Shown here: in pieces, positions 1 through 5,322 of the stretch | How the letters are laid out: the number at the start of each line of letters is the position of its first letter | Numbering within the stretch: the first letter of the stretch is position 1 | Source: Scalindua_A sp046757465 | GTDB lineage: Bacteria; Planctomycetota; Brocadiia; Brocadiales; Scalinduaceae | NCBI GenBank assembly: GCA_046757465.1 | Contig: JBHHYH010000115.1 | Span: 1-5,951, forward strand | Length of the DNA: 5,951 nucleotides | Direction of reading: 5' to 3' | Program-made: the position numbers and the translations under genes | The notes under the pieces: model-generated | Database searches by the model: none | Told to the model about the DNA's origin: nothing | What the model saw: the letters and a program-made list of their open reading frames with translations, nothing else

Positions 1-49
<49 letters not shown>

Positions 50-82
50 ACTCTATTCGTTCAAGCTAACAGTTACAACAGG

Positions 83-140
83 CAACCCGCCCGTACCGAA
101 CGGTACCTGCCCGAAAGACATTACCCGTTCGGATGGGTTG
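83..140. other. Nested inverted repeats with two alternative foldings
   Basis: CAACCC (83-88) is the exact complement of GGGTTG (135-140) and could close the structure. Inside it, GTACC/GGTAC (93-97 and 102-106) makes a local hairpin, and CCGAA/TTCGG (111-115 and 128-132) makes a second one, giving a three-way junction. CCGAACGG (96-103) is also an exact 8-base complement of CCGTTCGG (125-132), which would destroy both local hairpins. The element lies upstream of the leuS promoter, so if transcribed it more likely belongs to a minus-strand transcript leading into tRNA-Ala, whose 5' end is 34 bases away. I recognise no known RNA family. Confidence 0.45.
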
Positions 141-192
141 ACACGTCGACTTACTACCATGCCGCACTCGGTAATTTAACACTTAAGCCTAT

Positions 193-220
193 ATGCTCGT
201 ATGCTCAAGCATATGAGCAT
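193..220. promoter_or_regulatory. Operator-like repeat of ATGCTC half-sites
   Basis: ATGCTC occurs at 193-198 and 201-206, and its complement GAGCAT at 215-220. The core TATGCTCAAGCATA (200-213) is a palindrome apart from its two central bases. Spaced half-sites in a divergent regulatory region suggest a protein-binding site. The site is about 80 bases upstream of the leuS -35 box and could equally serve the tRNA transcript. The binding protein is unknown. Confidence 0.35.
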
Positions 221-302
221 GTTCATACGTAAATCTCAGATATTTCACTTCTTACGAAAATAATTCTAAGCAAAATCACTCATTGATGTCAAGCGTTTTT
301 GT

Positions 303-330
303 TTGAAACATCTTTATTGATTGTTATAAT
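303..330 (+). promoter_or_regulatory. Sigma70-type promoter of leuS
   Basis: TTGAAA (303-308) and a perfect TATAAT (325-330) are separated by 16 bases, a good match to the housekeeping consensus. Initiation about 7 bases after the -10 box would fall near 336-338, only some 4-6 bases before the leuS ATG at 342. The transcript would have almost no 5' leader. Confidence 0.75.
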
Positions 331-341
331 CCCATTTATCG

Positions 342-2855
342 ATGAATAATAGAAAATATAACTTCAGTGAAATAGAAAAAAAATGGCAGGATTTTTGGGA
401 AGGCTGCGGTTTGTTTAGGGTAGATGAAGACTGTAACAAGGATAAGTTTTACTGCCTTGTAATGTTTCCATATCCCTCCGGCACTCTGCATGTTGGTCAT
501 GGTAGAAACTACATCATCGGCGATGTCGTAACTCGCTACAAGATTATGAAAGGCTACAGGGTCCTTTCACCAATTGGATGGGACGCCTTCGGCCTGCCGG
601 CAGAAAATGCTGCAATAGAGATCGGTATTCACCCTGCCATTCACACAAGAAGCAACATCGAAAAAATGAAAAAACAGCTTGAAGGATGGGGGGTCGGTTA
701 CGATTGGGACAGGGAAGTTACCTCCTGTCAACCAGATTACTACAAATGGACGCAATGGATATTCCTCAAACTATTCGAACGCAATCTGGCATATAAGAAA
801 AAAGCAGCCGTAAACTGGTGTCCCTCATGCGCAACCGTACTCGCTAACGAACAGGTAGTTGACGGGCTTTGTGAAAGATGTGAAACAAAGGTAAAACAAA
901 GGGACTTAGAACAGTGGTTTTTCAGGATTAGCGATTATGCCCAGAGATTGTTGGATGACCTTGGAACACTCGATGAATGGCCAGAAAGGGTCAAGACTAT
1001 GCAGGCAAACTGGATCGGTCGAAGTGAAGGCGCAAGAATTAACTTTACGTTAGAAGGTAGCGACGAAGTAATTCCCTGCTTTACTACAAGACCTGATACC
1101 ATCTTTGGCGTCACGTTTATGTCATTAGCGCCAGAACACCCCATAATAGGTAGATTAGTAAAAGGCACTGACTATGAAGAATCAGTATTGGAATTTGCAG
1201 AAAGAATCAGAAACCAGAGCGCCATTGAGAGGACTTCTGAAGGGGCGGTGAAGGAAGGGGTTTTTACCGGAAGATACGTCATTAATCCTGTCAATGGGGA
1301 AAGGGTGCCTCTGTGGGTTTCAAATTATGCATTGATGGAATACGGTACGGGCGCAGTTATGGCAGTACCCGCTCATGATCAGAGAGATTTTGAATTTGCA
1401 AAGAAATATAATCTGCCTGTAAAGTTAGTCATTCAGCCTGCTGATAAAGACAAGATACAGGAAAAAATGAACGAGGCTTATGTGGGAGATGGAATTCAGG
1501 TTAATTCTGCTCAGTTTGATGGAATGCCTAACAGGGAGGCTATTCCCAGGATTATTAAATTCTTCGAAGAAAAAGGCATAGGTGAGGGCAGCGTAAATTA
1601 CAGATTAAGGGACTGGCTAATCTCAAGACAAAGATACTGGGGTGCACCCATACCGGTCATATACTGTGATAGTTGTGGTACTGTTCCAGTGCCGGAAAAG
1701 GACCTTCCTGTACTCCTGCCAGAAAACGTAGAATTTAAGCCTCACGGACGCAGTCCACTTGTCGATGTGGAGGAATTTGTCAACACTACATGTCCAAAGT
1801 GCCAAGGTAATGCAAAGCGGGAGACAGACACAATGGATACGTTTGTCGATTCCAGTTGGTATTACCTACGATACCTTTCTCCCAGGGATGATACTCAGGC
1901 ATTTGATTCAAAAGAGGTAAATAAATGGCTGCCCGTTGACCAGTATATTGGCGGCATCGAACACGCAATCTTACATCTTCTCTATTCAAGATTCATAACA
2001 AAGGTCTTGTTCGATCTTGGCCTTATAAATTTTAATGAACCTTTTAAAAACCTTTTTACTCAGGGCATGATTATCAAGAATGGAGCCAAGATGTCCAAGT
2101 CAAAGGGAAACGTAGTAAATCCTGATTCAATCATCGAAAAATATGGCGCAGATACACAGCGACTGTACACGTTATTTATCGCTCCACCACAACGAGACGC
2201 CGAATGGAGTGATAGAGGTGTTATTGGCGCATTTCGTTTCTTAAAACGACTCTGGAAAAATGTTGTAGTTTTCGAAGAACATTTTAAGAAAATCCCCAAG
2301 ACAGAAATCAAACGGGACCTATTCTCAAGTGAGACTAAAGACCTTTATAGATACACAAATTTAACGGTAAAAAAAGTTACCGAGGACGTTGAGGAATCCT
2401 GGCATTTTAATACGGCTATAGCTTCCGTAATGGAACTAATTAATAAGGTCGCGAATTTCAATGTAAAGTTAAAAGAAGAAGACTTAAAAGATGAAAAGAG
2501 TATCAATGATTTTAATGTATTGAGATTATCACTTGAAGAAATTGTAAAGATACTTGCACCTTTTGTTCCCCACATTTGTGAAGAGCTCTGGGAGATACTG
2601 GGAAATACACCAAGCATATTCTCCGTGCCATGGCCATCATATGATAAAGATGTTATTGTTGCCGAACAGGTAGAAATGGTCATTCAAATAAACGGTAAGG
2701 TACGAAGTAGAGTAGTTGTACCATCAGACATAGGAGAAGAAGATTTGAAGTTACGTGTAATGGAAGATAAAAGGATAAAAGAATCTATAAATGGTAAAAA
2801 GATAATAAAGACAATAGTAGTACCAAAGAAGCTGGTAAATCTGGTAATAAGGTAA
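342..2855 (+). CDS. leuS: Leucyl-tRNA synthetase
   Basis: This is a class I aminoacyl-tRNA synthetase that charges tRNA-Leu with leucine in the cytoplasm. At 837 residues it is complete and near the usual bacterial length. Motifs seen: HIGH-type HVGH at 50-53 within PYPSGTLHVGH; a zinc-finger quartet C160/C163/C177/C180; the CP1 editing domain at roughly 225-415 with TTRPDT (248-253) and HDQRD (345-349), whose D346 matches the family's editing aspartate; a second possible zinc site C442/C445/C484/C487; and KMSKS at 583-587. The tRNA-binding and C-terminal region ends in VNLVIR. The leucine-specific insertion before KMSKS found in E. coli LeuRS is absent. The start at 342 fits the family N-terminus, with a SEIEKKWQ segment just after it. 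No Shine-Dalgarno precedes the ATG. The gene is convergent with the xerC fragment, whose stop lies 12 bases beyond the leuS stop. No terminator is visible between them. Confidence 0.98.
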   Translation: MNNRKYNFSEIEKKWQDFWEGCGLFRVDEDCNKDKFYCLVMFPYPSGTLHVGHGRNYIIGDVVTRYKIMKGYRVLSPIGWDAFGLPAENAAIEIGIHPAIHTRSNIEKMKKQLEGWGVGYDWDREVTSCQPDYYKWTQWIFLKLFERNLAYKKKAAVNWCPSCATVLANEQVVDGLCERCETKVKQRDLEQWFFRISDYAQRLLDDLGTLDEWPERVKTMQANWIGRSEGARINFTLEGSDEVIPCFTTRPDTIFGVTFMSLAPEHPIIGRLVKGTDYEESVLEFAERIRNQSAIERTSEGAVKEGVFTGRYVINPVNGERVPLWVSNYALMEYGTGAVMAVPAHDQRDFEFAKKYNLPVKLVIQPADKDKIQEKMNEAYVGDGIQVNSAQFDGMPNREAIPRIIKFFEEKGIGEGSVNYRLRDWLISRQRYWGAPIPVIYCDSCGTVPVPEKDLPVLLPENVEFKPHGRSPLVDVEEFVNTTCPKCQGNAKRETDTMDTFVDSSWYYLRYLSPRDDTQAFDSKEVNKWLPVDQYIGGIEHAILHLLYSRFITKVLFDLGLINFNEPFKNLFTQGMIIKNGAKMSKSKGNVVNPDSIIEKYGADTQRLYTLFIAPPQRDAEWSDRGVIGAFRFLKRLWKNVVVFEEHFKKIPKTEIKRDLFSSETKDLYRYTNLTVKKVTEDVEESWHFNTAIASVMELINKVANFNVKLKEEDLKDEKSINDFNVLRLSLEEIVKILAPFVPHICEELWEILGNTPSIFSVPWPSYDKDVIVAEQVEMVIQINGKVRSRVVVPSDIGEEDLKLRVMEDKRIKESINGKKIIKTIVVPKKLVNLVIR

Positions 2856-2866
2856 TTTCTCCAAAT

Positions 2867-3134
2867 CTTATGCGCGCGGGTGGGTTTTGTCGTAAACCTG
2901 TTTTAAGCGTTCTGTAGTTACGTGTGTATATATCTGTGTGGTGGAAAGATTGGAATGACCAAGCAACTCCTGAACCGAGCGGAGGTTTGCACCTTTATCC
3001 AGCATATGTGTTGCAAAGCTGTGTCTGAACGTGTGTGGAGACGTAAGCAGATTTATACCCGTCATTTTTAAATACTTATCAAGTAATCTTGCAACACTTC
3101 TTGATGATAGACGACCATCGTACTTATTTAAAAA
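2867..3134 (-). repeat. Direct repeat, copy 1 of the 268-bp xerC 3' duplication
   Basis: Base for base this equals 4413-4680, in the same orientation and at a constant offset of 1546. I read both copies through and found no mismatch or indel. Identity stops at 2866 (T against A) and at 3135 (C against T). Confidence 0.97.
2868..3134 (-). pseudogene. Truncated duplicate of xerC (C-terminal catalytic part only)
   Basis: The fragment encodes the last 88 residues of the intact XerC downstream (residues 215-302), including the stop. It keeps the HxxR motif (H248, R251), H274 and the nucleophile Y283 in parent numbering. It lacks the N-terminal SAM-like DNA-binding domain, the first catalytic arginine (R147) and the beta-hairpin lysine (K171), so it cannot be a working recombinase. 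The only start candidate is a TTG at 3137-3135, with no Shine-Dalgarno. The frame stays open upstream to a TGA at 3162-3164. It is almost certainly untranslated debris of a duplication or insertion. Perfect identity to the parent means the event, or a gene conversion, was recent; otherwise the assembly duplicated it. Confidence 0.9.
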
Positions 3135-3161
3135 CAATGTAAGGGATCGTGAGAGATCGGG

Positions 3162-3308
3162 TCATCGAGGAATCTGGTTACCTTGATTAGTAATTATCAT
3201 TGCCAAGTACACTTCCATGCAATATAGATGACTTTTGATTTCATCAGCTTTTTGAACCTTCTGTCTCAATTGCTTATGCTTCACACTTATTGTGCTGTTA
3301 CCAAACAT
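3162..3308 (-). CDS. Small hypothetical protein, 48 residues, possibly a remnant
   Basis: An ATG at 3308-3306 opens 48 codons ending in TGA at 3164-3162. The product begins MFGNSTISVK and is basic in its first half (HKQLRQKVQKADEIK). A more hydrophobic stretch YCMEVYLAMII follows. No signal peptide or known motif is seen. A purine-rich AGGTGG lies about 13 bases before the ATG, a rather long spacing. A one-base frame change near the end gives a tail FLDDPISHDPLHCF that stops at a TAA inside the duplicated block (3130-3128), so this may be the frameshifted end of a longer protein. It lies in the same direction as the PIN operon and downstream of it. I do not recognise the family. It could be a chance ORF. 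Confidence 0.35.
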   Translation of the reverse strand: MFGNSTISVKHKQLRQKVQKADEIKSHLYCMEVYLAMIITNQGNQIPR

Positions 3309-3506
3309 CTTTCAATTAAGACCACCTATAAACTATAACTAATCCCTTGCTATCTGTCTTGTAATTCCTCTTTCCTCCAGGAATTACCAGAATAGCAAAA
3401 AAGTTGTAACTCATTGAACGGTATTTGAAAGCAGAATAACTGCCAGCAAATCAAGTACTTATGGAAATTACACAAAAACTCTCTTTAGAAAAGTATTTGA
3501 TTTATA
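3309..3506. other. Spacer downstream of the PIN operon
   Basis: This spacer of about 200 bases contains one strong structure, the hairpin at 3347-3398. A 31-codon plus-strand ORF (3461-3556) runs antisense into the end of the small gene at 3507 and has no ribosome binding site. I see no other gene or promoter here. Confidence 0.6.
3347..3398. other. Long interrupted hairpin with purine-rich loop
   Basis: The outer arms TTGCTAT (3347-3353) and ATAGCAA (3392-3398) are exact complements. The inner arms GTAATTCCT (3361-3369) and AGGAATTAC (3379-3387) are also exact. CTG/CAG (3354-3356 and 3388-3390) can extend the outer stem, leaving the bulges TCTT and A. On the minus strand the 9-base loop reads GGAGGAAAG. 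Neither strand has a T tract after the stem, so it is not a typical intrinsic terminator. It lies 3' of the PIN operon and 5' of the 48-residue ORF. Confidence 0.6.
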
Positions 3507-3701
3507 TCAACGAACAACAGAAGTCGTACCAGATACATTACTCACCCTTTTCTTGATCTTAAGGCCAAACCTTTTTCTTGTTTTTTCGGCCTCTTTATGT
3601 AAGGCCTCTGCCTTCTCTTTGCTGGTCATACATTTTTGTTCCTCGTAAATTCGTTCTTGAATCTCATGAATTTCACTCATCGGATTCAGTTCCTTACCCA
3701 T
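3507..3701 (-). CDS. Small charged protein, probable antitoxin partner of the PIN protein
   Basis: The product has 64 residues, is rich in Glu and Lys, and is probably helical, with segments around 8-25 (MSEIHEIQERIYEEQKCM) and 27-47. A basic tail follows (KIKKR). No membrane segment or signal is seen. The ATG at 3701-3699 is chosen because GGAGGTGA (3716-3709) sits 7 bases before it; an internal Met at residue 8 has no such site. The start overlaps the PIN gene stop by one base (TAATG), so translation is probably coupled. From memory, small proteins with an xxEIHEIRxxIYEE opening often sit directly behind PIN genes of this type. That supports an antitoxin or accessory role, but no biochemical function can be read from the sequence. 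It could instead be a regulator of the PIN nuclease with no true antitoxin action. Confidence 0.75.
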   Translation of the reverse strand: MGKELNPMSEIHEIQERIYEEQKCMTSKEKAEALHKEAEKTRKRFGLKIKKRVSNVSGTTSVVR

Positions 3702-4171
3702 TACTCAATCACCTCCCAAGGAGAATAAATCTCTATCTCTTTAAAGCCAGATATAGCATTAACACCAACAACTTCTTTTTTTGTCTTCAGTTTAACTATA
3801 TGAGCAAAATTCCAACTGATAATAGCATCAAGATTATTAACAGAAGCAGCCGCGATATGTAAAGCGTCATCTTCGTATCTCTCAGGTATAATCCCTCCTG
3901 TTACATATCTTTTGGCCAATTCCTGTACTTCATCATTTACATATAACTCTTCAGACACTATTTCATTAATCAAATCAATAAGGCTTTTAGCTTTCTCTTC
4001 TGATGCACGATTAACCTCTCTGATAACCACTTCGGAAACGTAGGCCTCGTATCTGCCTTTCCTTACTTCATCGAATAATTTTTGGGTAACTTCTTTCTCC
4101 TTTGGAACATCATCTGCTAAAGCAAAGTTGAATATGGATGTATCAAAGTATAATTTTAGTTTTTTAAACAA
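3701..4171 (-). CDS. PIN-domain protein, VapC-like putative toxin ribonuclease
   Basis: The 156 residues form one PIN domain, a metal-dependent endoribonuclease fold typical of VapC toxins. The likely acidic catalytic residues are D10 in YFDTSIFNF, E52 in VVIREV, D102 in DDALHIAAA and D115 ahead of SWNFAHI. The last motif marks a subgroup of PIN proteins in which SWNF replaces the usual fourth motif. Length is normal and no truncation is seen. The start is TTG at 4171-4169, because no ATG lies in range and an in-frame TAA lies at 4186-4184. AAGGG, a modest site, sits just before it. The gene has its own promoter (4210-4238) and shares a TAATG junction with the partner gene behind it. A toxin role is inferred from fold and pairing; a housekeeping RNase is less likely. 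Confidence 0.87.
   Translation of the reverse strand: MFKKLKLYFDTSIFNFALADDVPKEKEVTQKLFDEVRKGRYEAYVSEVVIREVNRASEEKAKSLIDLINEIVSEELYVNDEVQELAKRYVTGGIIPERYEDDALHIAAASVNNLDAIISWNFAHIVKLKTKKEVVGVNAISGFKEIEIYSPWEVIE
3709..3716 (-). promoter_or_regulatory. Strong ribosome binding site of the PIN partner gene
   Basis: GGAGGTGA on the minus strand, inside the last codons of the PIN gene, is a near-perfect anti-16S match 7 bases from the ATG at 3701. It fixes the start of the partner gene. It is also much stronger than the site of the upstream PIN gene. Confidence 0.85.
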
Positions 4172-4209
4172 CGAATCCCTTAATTAAATTTATTTATAAA
4201 TCCTTCTTC

Positions 4210-4238
4210 TTAATACTACATTCTTCTTATAATGTCAA
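4210..4238 (-). promoter_or_regulatory. Promoter of the PIN operon
   Basis: On the minus strand a perfect TTGACA (4238-4233) is followed 17 bases later by TATTAA (4215-4210). A start near 4203 would give a leader of about 30 bases before the TTG at 4171. That leader is packed with AT palindromes: TTTATAAA (4193-4200), AAATTT (4186-4191) and TTAATTAA (4180-4187). Any of these could be an autoregulatory operator, although AT-rich palindromes also arise by chance. Confidence 0.72.
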
Positions 4239-4282
4239 GGTATAAAACACTCCCATTAATAGTGAAAAAGTATGCAAATCCT

Positions 4283-4400
4283 GGCCAAGATCATTCAAAA
4301 TGTAGCGAATGCCTCTTTTACAAAAAGGAATAAACAGATTCTTCACTCCCGTTGGTCGTTCAGAATGACAACGCGGGGTCTGGAATGATACTATTTGGCC
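4283..4400. repeat. Inverted-repeat element between the PIN gene and xerC
   Basis: GGCCAA plus ATCATTC (4283-4296) is mirrored by GAATGAT (4383-4389) and TTGGCC (4395-4400), with a few extra bases in the right arm. Within it, ATTCT (4338-4342) and AGAAT (4362-4366) flank a segment that resembles an ATTCTTCAC...GTTCAGAATGAC motif I recall as dispersed between genes in many environmental bacterial genomes. A further small stem CGTT-GTC/GAC-AACG lies at 4350-4373. The layout suits a small non-coding dispersed repeat or MITE. No transposase or target duplication is visible. Confidence 0.45.
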
Positions 4401-4412
4401 TGAAAAAAATTA

Positions 4413-4680
4413 CTTATGCGCGCGGGTGGGTTTTGTCGTAAACCTGTTTTAAGCGTTCTGTAGTTACGTGTGTATATATCTGTGTGGTGGAAAGATTGGA
4501 ATGACCAAGCAACTCCTGAACCGAGCGGAGGTTTGCACCTTTATCCAGCATATGTGTTGCAAAGCTGTGTCTGAACGTGTGTGGAGACGTAAGCAGATTT
4601 ATACCCGTCATTTTTAAATACTTATCAAGTAATCTTGCAACACTTCTTGATGATAGACGACCATCGTACTTATTTAAAAA
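4413..4680 (-). repeat. Direct repeat, copy 2 (parental 3' end of xerC)
   Basis: This is the parental copy of the block at 2867-3134. On the minus strand it runs from the first base of codon 215 of xerC to one base past the stop codon. Confidence 0.97.
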
Positions 4681-5322
4681 TAAGGGTGCATTTCTATTCA
4701 AACTCTTTTTCTTCTTTCCAGCTCGTCTATGTTCCGATGTAGAATTAACATATTCTTTTACAGCCTTAATCGCATAGCTGCCGATAGGAGCCAGCCTTTC
4801 TTTTTTACCTTTTCCCTGTACTTTTATCATTCCGCCATAGAAATCAACATCTTCTTCATTTAAACCTACCAATTCACTTACCCTTATCCCTGTACTATAA
4901 AGCGTCTCTAAGATAGCCCTATCCCTCAATCCAAATATCTTTGATTCGTCAGGAGTCTTTAATAATTTATCCACGTCGCTTATGCTCAAGAAATGTGGAA
5001 GCTTCTTCTCTTGCTTTGGGGTTCGTAATACCTCGAAGGGATTTAGCTCAAGCACACCTTCCTGATTCAGAAATTTGGAAAATGAGCGCAACGATGCTAA
5101 CTTCCTAGCCATAGTTCTCTTTGAATTTTTCTCAAACCTTAAAGTAGCTAGAAACTTTCTCAATAAAAGGTGATTGATATGTTTTAAGTCCTTACATTTT
5201 TCATCTGTTAAGAATTTATTAAATTGAGCAAGGTCGTGTTGGTAAGCTCTTAACGTATGCTTTGAAAAGCCCTTTTCATGTTTCAGCTTTTCAATGAATT
5301 TTTTAACAAATGCCTCAATCAT
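4414..5322 (-). CDS. xerC: Tyrosine recombinase XerC
   Basis: XerC with XerD resolves chromosome dimers at dif during cell division, working with FtsK. The 302 residues match the full family length. An N-terminal SAM-like core-binding domain covers about 3-88, and the catalytic domain about 108-288. The full active set is present: R147 in TGIRVSELVGL, K171 in GKGKKER, H248 and R251 in HTFRH, H274 in LLGHSN, and nucleophile Y283 in TTQIYTHV. SELVGL and VQELLGH favour XerC over XerD, but the split is not absolute. The C-terminus YDKTHPRA is intact. The ATG at 5322 overlaps the yacP stop by 8 bases (ATGATTGA), and AGGA lies 10 bases upstream, so translational coupling is likely. Codons 215-302 and the stop are duplicated exactly at 2867-3134. 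XerC-family proteins are also used by mobile elements, but the yacP operon setting suits the housekeeping copy. Confidence 0.93.
   Translation of the reverse strand: MIEAFVKKFIEKLKHEKGFSKHTLRAYQHDLAQFNKFLTDEKCKDLKHINHLLLRKFLATLRFEKNSKRTMARKLASLRSFSKFLNQEGVLELNPFEVLRTPKQEKKLPHFLSISDVDKLLKTPDESKIFGLRDRAILETLYSTGIRVSELVGLNEEDVDFYGGMIKVQGKGKKERLAPIGSYAIKAVKEYVNSTSEHRRAGKKKKSLNRNAPLFLNKYDGRLSSRSVARLLDKYLKMTGINLLTSPHTFRHSFATHMLDKGANLRSVQELLGHSNLSTTQIYTHVTTERLKQVYDKTHPRA

Larger units (their letters stand above)
50..341. other. Divergent intergenic region between tRNA-Ala and leuS
   Basis: This stretch of about 290 bases has no credible protein gene. It holds three things: a cluster of inverted repeats able to form a branched RNA or alternative hairpins (83-140), an operator-like group of ATGCTC boxes (193-220), and the leuS promoter (303-330). 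No second tRNA could be folded from either strand. A promoter for the tRNA transcript should lie here on the minus strand, but no convincing -35/-10 pair was found. Confidence 0.7.

Noticed and set aside
50..180. A second tRNA, a 5S rRNA or a T-box leader upstream of tRNA-Ala and leuS
   Set aside because: No T-arm, cloverleaf or T-box core sequence could be found on either strand, and the leuS promoter lies downstream of this region.
2345..2683. A 112-codon minus-strand ORF inside leuS, and similar minus-strand ORFs at 567-755, 935-1168, 1623-1989 and 2060-2311
   Set aside because: All lie opposite conserved leuS codons, lack start signals and show no domain; they are antisense shadows.
2867..3134. 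Long target-site duplication made by a transposase
   Set aside because: At 268 bp it is far longer than the few to about a dozen bases transposases usually duplicate, and no transposase is present.
3461..3556. A 31-codon plus-strand ORF starting MEITQKLSLEKYL, loosely like the N-terminus of Uma2-type proteins
   Set aside because: It has no ribosome binding site, ends after 31 codons and runs antisense into the PIN partner gene. The likeness rests on memory of a short, common pattern.
3578..3862. A 94-codon plus-strand ORF opposite the PIN and partner genes
   Set aside because: It is the antisense shadow of two well-supported genes, and its composition is not protein-like.
4396..4413. An intrinsic terminator for xerC, from the T run just after its stop on the minus strand
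   Set aside because: No stable GC-rich stem precedes the T run; GCGCGC near the end of the gene is too short and has no proper loop.
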